Shown here: positions 16,084 to 25,169 of the stretch, in pieces
Layout of the letters: every line of letters begins with the position of its first letter
How positions within the stretch are numbered: the first letter of the stretch is position 1
Origin: Chryseobacterium sp. ISL-80
Lineage (GTDB): Bacteria > Bacillota > Bacilli > Bacillales > Cytobacillaceae
Assembly (NCBI GenBank): GCA_018613055.1
Contig: JAGGQZ010000015.1
Coordinates: 1 to 64,000, forward strand
Reading direction: 5' to 3'
Length of the DNA: 64,000 bases
The notes under the pieces: model-generated
What the model was told of the DNA's origin: nothing
Seen by the model: the letters and a program-made list of their open reading frames with translations, nothing else
Databases searched by the model: none
Translations under genes and position numbers: made by a program

Positions 16084-17241
16084 ATGTACTACCGTCAGAT
16101 GGGAGAAATCCCGAAGAAACGTCATACCATTTTTAAAAAAGAAGACGGTTCGCTATTTCGTGAGCAGGTAATGGGAACGAAGGGTTTTTCCGGTACTCAG
16201 TCGATCCTTTATCACCACCATATGCCGACTGAAGTAGTAAAAAGCGAACTGATCGGCAGCTATTTGCCTGAATTTGAGGAGCAGGGATCGCTGAACCACA
16301 GGCATTTTTTGACTGACCAGATTACGAAAACTGGGGACGCCTTAAATGGAAGGGACTATATTCTCGGTAATGACGATTTATTAATTGGATTTGCGAATAT
16401 TACCGAGCCGATGAAGCAATTTTACCGTAATGGCGATGGAGATGAAATGTTCTTTTTCCATCATGGATCTGGCAAGATTGAAACGATGTTTGGGACTTTG
16501 AATTACCGTCCTGGTGATTATGTAGTGATCCCGATTGGCACGATTTACAGGGTGGTGCCTGACGGTTCAGAAATGACTAAAGCGCTGATTGTGGAATCGT
16601 TCAGCCAGATTACCACTCCGCGCCGCTATCGCAATGAATATGGCCAGCTGCTCGAGCACAGTCCATTTTGCGAGCGCGATATCCGCGGACCGGAGACTTT
16701 GGAAACTGTCTCTGAAAAAGGAGAACACGAGGTTATTACAAAGACGCGCGGGCATCTGCACCGTCATGTGCTGAACCATCATCCGCTTGATGTCGTCGGC
16801 TGGGATGGCTATCTGTATCCATGGGCCTTCAATATCGAAGACTTCGAGCCAATCACTGGCCGGATCCACCAGCCGCCTCCGGTCCATCAGACATTCGAAG
16901 GACATAACTATGTGGTTTGTTCGTTTGTGCCGCGACTTTATGATTACCATCCTGAAGCGATTCCGGCGCCTTACTACCATAGCAACGTCAATAGCGATGA
17001 GCTGTTGTATTATGTAGAAGGAAACTTCATGAGCAGGAAAGGCATCAAGGAAGGTTCGATTACCCTGCACCCAAGCGGCATCCCGCATGGACCGCATCCG
17101 GGGAAGACTGAAGCAAGCATCGGCAAAAAAGAAACACTTGAGCTTGCCGTCATGATTGATACATTCCGCCCGTTGAAGACAGTTAAAAAAGCGAAAGAAA
17201 TTGAAGACGAACAGTATATGTATACATGGATCGAGAAATAA
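16084..17241 (+). CDS. hmgA: Homogentisate 1,2-dioxygenase
   Basis: The 385-aa cupin-type Fe(II) dioxygenase opens the homogentisate ring to maleylacetoacetate. Diagnostic segments are VVGWDGYLYPWAFNIEDFEP, GRIHQPPPVHQTF, PYYHSNVNSDELLYY and LHPSGIPHGPHPG, which include the iron-binding histidines. It is about 50 residues shorter than the proteobacterial enzyme, as usual in Bacillaceae. It is the last gene of the island. No maleylacetoacetate isomerase gene is seen. Confidence 0.93.
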   Translation: MYYRQMGEIPKKRHTIFKKEDGSLFREQVMGTKGFSGTQSILYHHHMPTEVVKSELIGSYLPEFEEQGSLNHRHFLTDQITKTGDALNGRDYILGNDDLLIGFANITEPMKQFYRNGDGDEMFFFHHGSGKIETMFGTLNYRPGDYVVIPIGTIYRVVPDGSEMTKALIVESFSQITTPRRYRNEYGQLLEHSPFCERDIRGPETLETVSEKGEHEVITKTRGHLHRHVLNHHPLDVVGWDGYLYPWAFNIEDFEPITGRIHQPPPVHQTFEGHNYVVCSFVPRLYDYHPEAIPAPYYHSNVNSDELLYYVEGNFMSRKGIKEGSITLHPSGIPHGPHPGKTEASIGKKETLELAVMIDTFRPLKTVKKAKEIEDEQYMYTWIEK

Positions 17242-17248
17242 GAAAGAG

Positions 17249-17284
17249 GACCAATTCGTGTAGAAGCGAGTTGGTCTTTTTATA
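17249..17284 (+). terminator. Terminator ending the aromatic catabolic operon
   Basis: A 10-bp stem (GACCAATTCG with CGAGTTGGTC, one G-U pair) and an 8-nt loop are followed by TTTTT. Confidence 0.85.
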
Positions 17285-17324
17285 TGGAAATAAAATCCTG
17301 GGAAAAATCAATGTTTTTTTCCAG

Positions 17325-17417
17325 TTTGCGAATAAACTCGCAATTTTTGCGAATAAATTTATTTTTTTGCGAACAAATTCATTTTTTTGCGAACAAACGT
17401 ATAGTTTTGCGAATAAG
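17325..17417. repeat. Five-copy iteron-like repeat with 20-bp period
   Basis: TTTGCGAAYAAA (last copy ends in G) starts at 17325, 17346, 17366, 17386 and 17406, so the spacing is 21, 20, 20 and 20 bp. The copies are separated by T-rich spacers and lie on the same face of the helix. The first copy can also fold (TTGCGA...TCGCAA). The array lies in the 346-bp gap between hmgA and the RNase J gene; the rest of the gap shows nothing clear. Confidence 0.75.
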
Positions 17418-17587
17418 GGGCGGTTTCACCAATAATAGTACGAACTCAGTTATGAAAAATGATATTTAAGCATATTCACCTCCTGTAAAAGGGTAAAGAA
17501 AGGATGGGTTTTTCCTCTTCAAGACGAAATAATCTGAAAAACAATGGGCAATACTAACAAAATCGATTACGTTTAGGAGGATATAAT

Positions 17588-19246
17588 GTGACTTTATCTA
17601 TCTTTGCCCTGGGAGGCATAAATGAAATCGGCAAAAATATGTATGTAGTCCAGTATGAGGACGATATTTTTGTGATTGATTGCGGAGGCAAATTTCCTGA
17701 TGAGAGTTTGCTGGGAATCGATTTGATCATCCCGGAAATGACTTATCTGGAGGAAAACCGGGAAAAAATCCGCGGGCTGATTGTGACTCATGGCCATGAG
17801 GATCATATCGGCGGGGTTCCTTATTTTTTCAAAAAGCTGAAGGCGCCTGTATATGCGACAGATTTTACATTGGGATTGATCGAGTTAAAACTGAGTGAGC
17901 ATAAGCTTTTGAGAGGTACAGAACTGAAGAAAATCTATTCGGATTCGGTACTGGATTTTGGGAAGGTCAAGGTTTCTTTTTTCAAAGTGAGCCACAGCAT
18001 ACCCGATTGCCTTGGGATCGTTTTTCATACTCCAGAGGGGAATGTAGTGCATACAGGAGACTTTAAATTCGACCTGACCCCTGCGAATGATGAACAATCA
18101 GAAATCCATAAAATGGCGAAGATCGGGACAGAAGGCGTTTTGGCACTGCTTTCTGAGAGCACAAATGCAGAACGTACAGGATTGACGCCTTCTGAACGGA
18201 TGGTCGCCGGTCATCTGGAAGAGGCGTTCATGAAAGCGGATGGAAAAATCTTTGTTTCAACTTTCGCTTCAAACGTGAACAGGGTACAGCAGGTTGTCGA
18301 AGCGGCAATTAAGACAGACAGGAAGCTTGCTTTGCTAGGCAGGAGCATGGTGAATGTTGTGGATGTCGCGATCGAAAGAGGATACTTGAATGTCCCTGAA
18401 GGAATGCTGATTCAGCCACAAGTTGTCGACCAGTTAGACCCGGGCAAGGTGGCCATTCTTTGTACAGGCAGCCAGGGAGAACCGATGGCGGCACTGTCCC
18501 GGCTCTCCACAGGAAATTACCGTGATGTCAACATATACCCAGGTGATACGGTCATCATGGCGGCATCACCGATACCAGGGAATGAAAAAGATGTATCCAA
18601 GATCATCGATAATTTATTCAAGCTCGGTGCGAAAGTCATTTACGGCTCAGGCAGTACAACGGGCATGCATGTTTCGGGGCACGGCTACCAGGAAGACCTC
18701 AAGCTGATGCTGACATTGATGAAACCGAAATATTTCATCCCGATTCATGGGGAATACCGGATGCTTCACCATCACCGTTTGTTGGCAGAATCGGTGGGAG
18801 TGGAAAGAGGGCATACATTCATTATCAAAAATGGGGATATCGTTGATATCGAAAATGGCGAAGCACGCCAGACTCGGAATATCCCGGCTGGTGATACCTA
18901 TATGGATGGTGTCAGTGTCGGGGATGTTGGCGAAATCGTGCTCAGGGACCGCAAGCAGCTTTCTGAGGATGGCATGCTGGTGATTGTCCTGACTTTGAGC
19001 AAGGCAGAACGGAAAATCATTTCAGGTCCCGATACCATTTCGCGAGGCTTTGTGTTTGTGAAAAACTCGGAGGACCTGATGCGTGATGTAAATAATATCG
19101 TCACGAAAACCGTAACTGAACTGCAAGAGGATAATGTTCACCGCTGGAATGTCATCAAGCAGGGAATCAAAAAAGCGGTCGGCCAGCATATTTTCCAGCA
19201 GACCAGAAGGAAGCCGATGATTCTCCCGATTATCATTGAAATCTAA
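17588..19246 (+). CDS. RNase J family ribonuclease
   Basis: The 552-aa protein has the metallo-beta-lactamase/beta-CASP core (ALGGINEIGKNMYV, HGHEDH at 68-73, HTGDFKFD, CTGSQGEPMAALSR, HVSGHGYQEDLKLML) and the RNase J C-terminal domain ending TRRKPMILPIIIEI. The zinc site is intact, unlike B. subtilis RNase J2, whose motif is HGHDEN. The context is neither the rnjA nor the rnjB locus of B. subtilis, so this may be an additional paralogue. Start GTG17588 follows TAGGAGGA. Confidence 0.88.
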   Translation: MTLSIFALGGINEIGKNMYVVQYEDDIFVIDCGGKFPDESLLGIDLIIPEMTYLEENREKIRGLIVTHGHEDHIGGVPYFFKKLKAPVYATDFTLGLIELKLSEHKLLRGTELKKIYSDSVLDFGKVKVSFFKVSHSIPDCLGIVFHTPEGNVVHTGDFKFDLTPANDEQSEIHKMAKIGTEGVLALLSESTNAERTGLTPSERMVAGHLEEAFMKADGKIFVSTFASNVNRVQQVVEAAIKTDRKLALLGRSMVNVVDVAIERGYLNVPEGMLIQPQVVDQLDPGKVAILCTGSQGEPMAALSRLSTGNYRDVNIYPGDTVIMAASPIPGNEKDVSKIIDNLFKLGAKVIYGSGSTTGMHVSGHGYQEDLKLMLTLMKPKYFIPIHGEYRMLHHHRLLAESVGVERGHTFIIKNGDIVDIENGEARQTRNIPAGDTYMDGVSVGDVGEIVLRDRKQLSEDGMLVIVLTLSKAERKIISGPDTISRGFVFVKNSEDLMRDVNNIVTKTVTELQEDNVHRWNVIKQGIKKAVGQHIFQQTRRKPMILPIIIEI

Positions 19247-19276
19247 CCAGGTACTGACCAAGTATCTGGTTTTTTT
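19245..19276 (+). terminator. Terminator after the RNase J gene
   Basis: The stem pairs AACCAGGTACT with AGTATCTGGTT across a 5-nt loop (one mismatch), then TTTTTT. It overlaps the end of the RNase J stop codon. Confidence 0.8.
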
Positions 19277-19277
19277 G

Positions 19278-19330
19278 TTGACATGACACTATATGGTGTT
19301 ATAAAATTAGAAGCGACACAAAAAGGTGTT
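19278..19330 (+). promoter_or_regulatory. Promoter with two ArsR-type operators
   Basis: TTGACA (19278-19283) and TATAAA (19300-19305) form the promoter with a 16-bp spacer. Two copies of ACAC-N5-GGTGTTATAA start at 19286 and 19316, exactly 30 bp apart. The first lies between -35 and -10 and the second just downstream. The ACAC...GTGT dyads suit autorepression by the ArsR-type regulator encoded in the operon. Confidence 0.7.
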
Positions 19331-19353
19331 ATAAATATATTGGAGGTCAAACC

Positions 19354-19767
19354 ATGACAATACAACCTGATATTCGTAAAACAATCCTATTGAATGCATC
19401 AATTGAAAAAGTGTGGAAAGCAGTTGCCACATCGGAAGGAATGGCAGCGTGGTGGATGCCGAATACGTTCGAACCGGAACTTGGCAGGGAGTTCACTCTT
19501 CACGCAGGGCCATTTGGTGATTCGCCATGCAAGGTGACAGAATTGGATCCCCCGAATCGACTTGGCTTTGACTGGGGAAAAGACTGGCATCTTGCCTTTG
19601 AATTAAAGGATCTTGATGGCAAGACAGAATTCACACTGATTCACTCCGGCTGGGATCCAGAAAAGGTTACTGAATTTGGCCAGCCACATACAATTGTTCA
19701 GGGTATTATGGATAACGGCTGGGATAAAATCGTCAAAGAAGCACTTCCTTCTTATATCGAGGGTTAA
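19354..19767 (+). CDS. SRPBCC (AHSA1-like) domain protein
   Basis: This 137-aa START/SRPBCC ligand-binding protein has the family opening IRKTILLNASIEKVWKAVATSEGMAAWWMP and an HSGWDP segment near the end. Such genes are very often paired with an ArsR regulator, as here. The ligand is unknown. It is first in a three-gene operon; TTGGAGG precedes ATG19354. Confidence 0.85.
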   Translation: MTIQPDIRKTILLNASIEKVWKAVATSEGMAAWWMPNTFEPELGREFTLHAGPFGDSPCKVTELDPPNRLGFDWGKDWHLAFELKDLDGKTEFTLIHSGWDPEKVTEFGQPHTIVQGIMDNGWDKIVKEALPSYIEG

Positions 19768-19768
19768 C

Positions 19769-20095
19769 ATGCCAGCTTCTCAAGCGAGACATGATGTGTT
19801 CCAGGCTGTCGCGGATCCGACTCGCCGAAAAATATTAAAGCTGCTTGCCGAAAAGGAGATGCCGATCGCCTCCATAACGGAAAGATTCCCGATAACCAGG
19901 ACGGCCGTCAATAAGCATTTATTTGTGTTATCAGAAGCGGGGCTCGTCACAAGCAGGAAAATTGGACGGGAAACACGTTACGAATTGCAGCCAGAACCGC
20001 TCCGAGAATTGCAGGAATGGCTCTCCTTCTTCGAGATTTATTGGGATAACAAATTATCGGCACTGAAAAACTTTGTGGAATCTGATGAAGAATAG
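19769..20095 (+). CDS. ArsR-family winged-helix regulator
   Basis: The 108-aa protein has the pattern ARHDVFQAVADPTRRKILKLL, then a recognition helix in ITRTAVNKHLFVLSEAGLV and the wing RKIGRETRYELQPE. Metal-sensing cysteines are absent, so it belongs to the SRPBCC-linked, non-metal subgroup. ATG19769 is 1 nt after the previous stop and uses a ribosome site inside that gene. A longer frame starting at 19676 is rejected because it overlaps the SRPBCC gene. It probably binds the twin operators upstream. Confidence 0.88.
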   Translation: MPASQARHDVFQAVADPTRRKILKLLAEKEMPIASITERFPITRTAVNKHLFVLSEAGLVTSRKIGRETRYELQPEPLRELQEWLSFFEIYWDNKLSALKNFVESDEE

Positions 20096-20106
20096 GAGGC
20101 ATTTTC

Positions 20107-20502
20107 ATGGAAAAAGCAACCCCGTTTTTAATGTTCGAAGGTAATGCAGAGGAAGCAATGAAATACTACACTTCGCTCATTGAAGATTCGGAAATCACCT
20201 CCATTTCAAGATATGGAGCAGATGGGCCAGGAAAGAAAGGTAGCGTCATTCAGGCGACCTTTACATTAAAAGGGCAGGAATTCATGTGCATCGACAGCAA
20301 TATCCATCATGAATTCACCTTTACTCCCTCTTTTTCAATCTTCCTTACCTGCAGTTCGGAAGCTGAAATTGATCACTTGTTTGAAAAACTGTCTGAAGAG
20401 GGTTCAGTATTAATGCCTTTAGGGGATTATTCCTTCAGCAAAAAATTCGCCTGGACAGTCGACAAGTTTGGCGTCTCCTGGCAATTGAATCTGCCTAATT
20501 AG
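20107..20502 (+). CDS. VOC family protein, PhnB/YjdN-like
   Basis: The 131-aa protein has the PhnB-like vicinal-oxygen-chelate pattern ATPFLMFEGNAEEAMKYYTSL...DKFGVSWQLN. The family has no settled enzymatic role. It is the last gene of the ArsR operon, 11 bp after the regulator, with AGGAGG before ATG20107. Confidence 0.85.
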   Translation: MEKATPFLMFEGNAEEAMKYYTSLIEDSEITSISRYGADGPGKKGSVIQATFTLKGQEFMCIDSNIHHEFTFTPSFSIFLTCSSEAEIDHLFEKLSEEGSVLMPLGDYSFSKKFAWTVDKFGVSWQLNLPN

Positions 20503-20510
20503 TCCTTGAG

Positions 20511-20536
20511 AGCATGGAGAATCCTCCATGCTTTTT
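20511..20536 (+). terminator. Terminator of the ArsR/SRPBCC/VOC operon
   Basis: AGCATGGAG, 4-nt loop, CTCCATGCT, then TTTTT: a 9-bp perfect stem. Confidence 0.88.
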
Positions 20537-20617
20537 ACATTCCTGCTTAACAAATGCTGTGATAAAGTCTACACTAATAATTATTGATAAATGCATCTGC
20601 CAGGAGGGAAGCAGGCC

Positions 20618-23600
20618 ATGGAAATCAAACTGAATCAAAAACTCATCAAGGATTTATGCGGAACTGTTTCCTTCAAACGCGGGGATGCATTTTACCGTGC
20701 AGGTAAAGTGAAGTTTACTGATTACAGTACCGATCATGCAGAAGCAATCGTGACAGGTGCAGATGACTTCCATGTCACTGTCACGAACACCGGGAATGGA
20801 CGTTTCCAGACTCAGTGCACATGCCCGAAGCTTGCATCTGTCAAACAAGAGTGCCAGCATGTGGCGTCTGTCCTGATTGCGATTATTGATGAACAAAAGC
20901 GGGGAAGTACAAACAGGATAACACAAACGAAAAATGATCTGGCTGATGGAGTGCTGGCCATCTTCACTGAAGAGCCGAGAAGGACAAGCGGCCATCAGCT
21001 GCATTTTGAAACGCGGAAGGTATTGAATACTCAGTTCATAATCAAGCCATTTGAAGGCAGCAGCCAGGAGAACTTGTTCGGTGTTTCCATCAGCCTGGGG
21101 CCTGTCAAAGTTAATGATCTGGCTGGTTTTTTACTGAGTATAGCGAAACGAGAGCCAGCAACAATTTCTCCTCTGTTCCAATACGATCCACAGCTCCATT
21201 GCTTTCAAAATGAAACCGATTCTGTCATTATGCTGCTGACTCAAATTGTGCTGGATGCAGATTTGGCCATCAATGAAGTGGACGATCCTTCCATTGTGGT
21301 CATTCCGCCATCTTTTTGGCAGCACATTCTGCAGCTGCTTAGGAAGGTGCCGGATTCAAAACTGGAAAGTGGCGGCGAGCTTACAGAATTCAATGTTACC
21401 AATGAAAAGCTTTCCCTGAAGTTTAATTTTGAAAAAAATATAGGGAATGACTATTCTTTAAGTATAGTCGGCATCCATGAATTGACTGTTTTTGATAAAT
21501 ATAACGTGGTTCTGTCCAATACCCACTTAGTGGAGCTTAGCCAGGAGGATTTCAGCCGATTGTTTGAACTGAAAAATATCCTGGAGACATCAAAGACAGA
21601 CAGCATTCCAATTTTACAGGATCAAATGGGATTCTTCGTCGAAAAAGTCGTTCCCGGTCTGCGCCGTATTGGCGAGGTGCAAATCGATGGTGACATGGCA
21701 AAGCAATTCCTGACAGATCCCCTGGTGGCGAAGCTTTACCTTGACCGGGTCAATAACCGGTTGTTGGCGGGACTGGAATTCCAGTATGGCAACATTGTAT
21801 TCAACCCGCTCGAGGACAGGGAACCCCGGGTTAATACGTTGTTGATTCGGGATGTTGAAAAAGAAGATGTGATCATTGATATACTGGACGAAAGTTCTTT
21901 CGCCAAGACGGATGGCGGTTATTTCTTGCATAATGAAGAACTCGAATATGAATTCCTGTATCATGTATTGCCGAAACTCCAGAAATTCGTACAGGTCTAT
22001 GCTACGACTTCGGTCAGGAACAGGATATTCAGGGAGCCGGCAAGGCCGCAAATCCGTGTGAAGGTAAAAAAAGAACGGACTAACTGGCTTGAATTCAAGT
22101 TTGAAATGGATGGAATAGCCGAAAAGCAAATCCGCGAGGTTCTGGAAGCACTTGAAGAGAAACAGAAATATTTCCGATTGCGCAATGGGATGCTGATGTC
22201 GCTTGAAACACGAGAATGGGAAGAAATCCAGCGTTTCTTAAAAGCAGGGCCAGTTCAGGCAGATGACCTGGAAAAAGGGTTGAACATGCCAATCATACGG
22301 GGAATGCAGATGTTGGATTCATTCGATGATCAATCTGTCATTCTAGCAGAAGAATCCTTCAGGCAATTTTTACAGGAAATCACCCTCCCTTCAGAAGCTA
22401 AATTCATGATTCCTGAAAGACTGGAACCTGTTTTGCGTGAATACCAAAAGCAGGGCTATCAATGGCTGAAAACAATCGCAAGCTATGGCTTCGGAGGCAT
22501 CCTTGCTGATGACATGGGACTGGGAAAAACGCTTCAAAGCATCACTTATATAGCATCGGAACTCGCAGATGCGAGGGATAAGAAACAGCCGATTCTGATT
22601 GTTTGTCCTTCATCGCTGGTCTATAACTGGCTAAGTGAATTTTTGAAATTCACACCGGAAATAGAGGCAGTGATCATCGACGGAAATAAAAACGAACGGG
22701 GCAGACTATTAACGGATGTTTCGGAAATGGATGTCGTCATCACTTCTTACATGTTGTTAAGACAAGACATCCACTTATATGAAAAAATAAAATTCCATAC
22801 GGTCTTTTTCGATGAAGCACAAGCCTTCAAGAATCCGCTGACACAAACGGCAAAGGCGGTTATGAATATCCAGGCAGAGCACCGATTTGCCTTGACTGGA
22901 ACGCCGATTGAAAACTCAACAGAAGAATTATGGTCCATTTTCAGGGTCGTATTCCCGGAGTTGTTCCAGGGATTAAAGGAATACAGCCATCTGACAAGCA
23001 AAACCATCGCACGCAGAATCCGCCCTTTCTTGTTGCGGAGAGTGAAAGAGGATGTACTTGGAGAGCTGCCTGAAAAAATCGAATCCATCGATCGAGTGGA
23101 ATTGCTTCCTGAACAAAAGAAGCTCTACGCAGCATATTTGGCCAAACTTCGTCATCAAACCTTTAAGCAGCTTGATAAGAACACAATCAGAAAAAATCGC
23201 ATCAAAATCCTCGCCGGACTGACAAGGCTCAGGCAAATTTGCTGTCACCCCGCCCTGTTTGTCGATGGCTACAAGGGAAGCTCTGCAAAGTTTGAGCAAT
23301 TGAAGAAAATAATCGAGGAATCCAGGTATGCCGGCAGAAGGGTACTGATCTTCTCGCAGTATACAAAGATGCTGAGTTTGATTGCGAGGGAGTTAGCATA
23401 TCAGGGCATTCCCTACTTTTACCTGGATGGACAGACGCCATCGGAAGACAGGGTTGAAACATGCGAAAAGTTCAATGCCGGAGAGCGGGACTTCTTCCTG
23501 ATTTCATTGAAAGCAGGCGGGACAGGCTTGAATCTCACTGGAGCCGATACTGTCATCCTCTATGATTTATGGTGGAATCCAGCGGTTGAAGAGCAGGCTG

Positions 23601-23788
23601 CCGACCGGGCACACCGTATGGGCCAGAAAAATAAAGTTCAGGTCATCAAATTAATCTCAAAAGGGACGATTGAAGAAAAAATGAATGAGCTGCAGGAGAA
23701 AAAGCGAAATATGATTGAAGAAATCATTGAAGAAAAATCCTCAGCGGCCCTGACAGAGGAAGATATCCGCGAAATCCTTATGCTGTAG
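20618..23788 (+). CDS. SWIM zinc-finger SNF2-family helicase
   Basis: The 1056-aa protein starts with a SWIM zinc finger at about 66-90 (CTCPK...CQHVASVL). After a long middle region comes a SNF2 ATPase with Walker A DDMGLGKT at about 631-638, a DEAQ box at about 732 and a C-terminal helicase domain with LKAGGTGLNLTGAD and DRAHRMGQ. It resembles B. subtilis YwqA and is likely a DNA translocase acting on nucleoprotein. ATG20618 follows AGGAGGG. It is monocistronic. Confidence 0.92.
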   Translation: MEIKLNQKLIKDLCGTVSFKRGDAFYRAGKVKFTDYSTDHAEAIVTGADDFHVTVTNTGNGRFQTQCTCPKLASVKQECQHVASVLIAIIDEQKRGSTNRITQTKNDLADGVLAIFTEEPRRTSGHQLHFETRKVLNTQFIIKPFEGSSQENLFGVSISLGPVKVNDLAGFLLSIAKREPATISPLFQYDPQLHCFQNETDSVIMLLTQIVLDADLAINEVDDPSIVVIPPSFWQHILQLLRKVPDSKLESGGELTEFNVTNEKLSLKFNFEKNIGNDYSLSIVGIHELTVFDKYNVVLSNTHLVELSQEDFSRLFELKNILETSKTDSIPILQDQMGFFVEKVVPGLRRIGEVQIDGDMAKQFLTDPLVAKLYLDRVNNRLLAGLEFQYGNIVFNPLEDREPRVNTLLIRDVEKEDVIIDILDESSFAKTDGGYFLHNEELEYEFLYHVLPKLQKFVQVYATTSVRNRIFREPARPQIRVKVKKERTNWLEFKFEMDGIAEKQIREVLEALEEKQKYFRLRNGMLMSLETREWEEIQRFLKAGPVQADDLEKGLNMPIIRGMQMLDSFDDQSVILAEESFRQFLQEITLPSEAKFMIPERLEPVLREYQKQGYQWLKTIASYGFGGILADDMGLGKTLQSITYIASELADARDKKQPILIVCPSSLVYNWLSEFLKFTPEIEAVIIDGNKNERGRLLTDVSEMDVVITSYMLLRQDIHLYEKIKFHTVFFDEAQAFKNPLTQTAKAVMNIQAEHRFALTGTPIENSTEELWSIFRVVFPELFQGLKEYSHLTSKTIARRIRPFLLRRVKEDVLGELPEKIESIDRVELLPEQKKLYAAYLAKLRHQTFKQLDKNTIRKNRIKILAGLTRLRQICCHPALFVDGYKGSSAKFEQLKKIIEESRYAGRRVLIFSQYTKMLSLIARELAYQGIPYFYLDGQTPSEDRVETCEKFNAGERDFFLISLKAGGTGLNLTGADTVILYDLWWNPAVEEQAADRAHRMGQKNKVQVIKLISKGTIEEKMNELQEKKRNMIEEIIEEKSSAALTEEDIREILML

Positions 23789-23893
23789 ATTCATTGGAGT
23801 GTTAAAGTTTTAACAAAGTTGGCCGTTAATTCTTCAGATATTGAGGGAACTATAATGTTCTTTAGTTGAAACAGCTAGTACATTAACGATAAT

Positions 23894-23924
23894 AAAACCC
23901 CTTTGTGAAAAACAAAGGGGCTTT
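23894..23924 (+). terminator. Bidirectional terminator between convergent genes
   Basis: AAAACCCCTTTGT, short loop, ACAAAGGGGCTTT forms a long stem with A-rich and T-rich flanks. It ends the helicase transcript and, on the other strand, the RsbR-like gene. Confidence 0.8.
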
Positions 23925-23933
23925 CTGTATGCT

Positions 23934-24767
23934 TTATTTTGTTTCACTATCCAGGTAAGACCTGAGTGTCTGCTGCAATGTTCCTCTGGTATCTGCCTTT
24001 TGATCAAAGTTGATTCCAGAATGGATCATTTTCCTTACAAGCTCAGGGCGCATCCCGGTTATGACAGCCTTAGAGCCCATCATGGCAACACCATTCAATA
24101 CTTTTTGGAAATGGTCGATAACGTTCATTTCCATATCCGCAATCCCGGATAGGTCCATGATTAGGGTTTGGACTTTCAATCTGGAAATATCCATCAGTAC
24201 TTTTTCTTCGATAATCTGCATTCTGTAATCATCAATCATCCCGATTAGAGGAAGCACTGCAACAGTAGCGCTGACAGGGATTATAGGGACGGAAAGATGT
24301 TCAACCAGTTTTCGCTGTGAATTCAGCAGTTCATCCTTGTACTTAGTATAAGTTAAGAAGAAGGTATTCAAGAATTGGTCTACCTGGTCATTGATCTTTT
24401 TCTCCAGCTGGAAAAAATCCTCGCGATTTGTAACATTATTATGCAATTCATCATATTGGTTCAGAAATTGCCATAATGTCCGGCGGATGGCCTGAATCCA
24501 TTCTAGTTTGAAGGCAACAGTCAAAGAATGTTCTGCCCAGGCGATTCCTTCTTGTTCAGCAAAAGCGATCAGCTCTTCTTCTTGCTGTTCAACTATGTAA
24601 ACAATCAATTTTTCAGCGTTCTTCAACAGGTCAATATTCCCTTTTTGAAGGATCTCATGAATTTTACTGGCAACATTCACTGCTTCTGATAACAATTTCT
24701 CTTCAAATTGGTCTCTATTTGTTTTAATGAAATCTGTAATATCTTTTTGGTTAAAAGTGGATTCCAT
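23934..24767 (-). CDS. RsbR-family STAS protein (stressosome component)
   Basis: The 277-aa protein has an N-terminal all-helical domain (1-150) and a C-terminal STAS domain with DLSGIADMEMNVIDHF and ITGMRPELV. The Ser and Thr of these motifs match the phosphorylation sites of RsbR proteins. It would be a structural and sensing part of the stressosome that controls sigma-B. The N-domain is not the globin-like type in any obvious way. The start is ATG24767, 11 nt after AGGAG. It is alone here, away from the sigB locus. Confidence 0.82.
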   Translation of the reverse strand: MESTFNQKDITDFIKTNRDQFEEKLLSEAVNVASKIHEILQKGNIDLLKNAEKLIVYIVEQQEEELIAFAEQEGIAWAEHSLTVAFKLEWIQAIRRTLWQFLNQYDELHNNVTNREDFFQLEKKINDQVDQFLNTFFLTYTKYKDELLNSQRKLVEHLSVPIIPVSATVAVLPLIGMIDDYRMQIIEEKVLMDISRLKVQTLIMDLSGIADMEMNVIDHFQKVLNGVAMMGSKAVITGMRPELVRKMIHSGINFDQKADTRGTLQQTLRSYLDSETK

Positions 24768-24962
24768 TTCTATGTACACTCCTCGAATATAAACTTTAGT
24801 GTAATTAACAACACGGAGATAGGTAAAACTACTCCCTTTTACAAACTGTAACAAAACGGTGGGGCGAATTCAAATAATTAACAGCATGTATCCTATAATT
24901 AAAGGATAAATCTTAGAAAAAAAGAAGTATAGTAAAAAGTATTTTTTAGAGGGGGGAAATCA

Positions 24963-25091
24963 ATGGGCTGGTTGGTTATTGTCATTATTGCTTATTTGCC
25001 GATTATTTACCGAATCCATCGGCGGCTAGATTTTTTGGAAAAAGAAGTTGAACGGTTGAGTCAAGACCACGACAGTCGGAGAACTGAATAG
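24963..25091 (+). CDS. Small single-pass membrane protein (42 aa)
   Basis: A short frame starts at ATG24963, 6 nt after AGAGGGGGG. Residues 1-15 are hydrophobic (MGWLVIVIIAYLPIIY) and the rest is a charged, probably helical tail rich in Arg, Glu and Asp. The sharp hydrophobic-to-charged layout and the strong ribosome site argue that it is real. The function is unknown. Confidence 0.6.
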   Translation: MGWLVIVIIAYLPIIYRIHRRLDFLEKEVERLSQDHDSRRTE

Positions 25092-25169
25092 GAATTGCCT
25101 GTTTGCAGACAGCTTACGTTAATCATAAAGTTATTATGTAAAGTGCTTTCGAAAGGGAGTAATTAGTAA

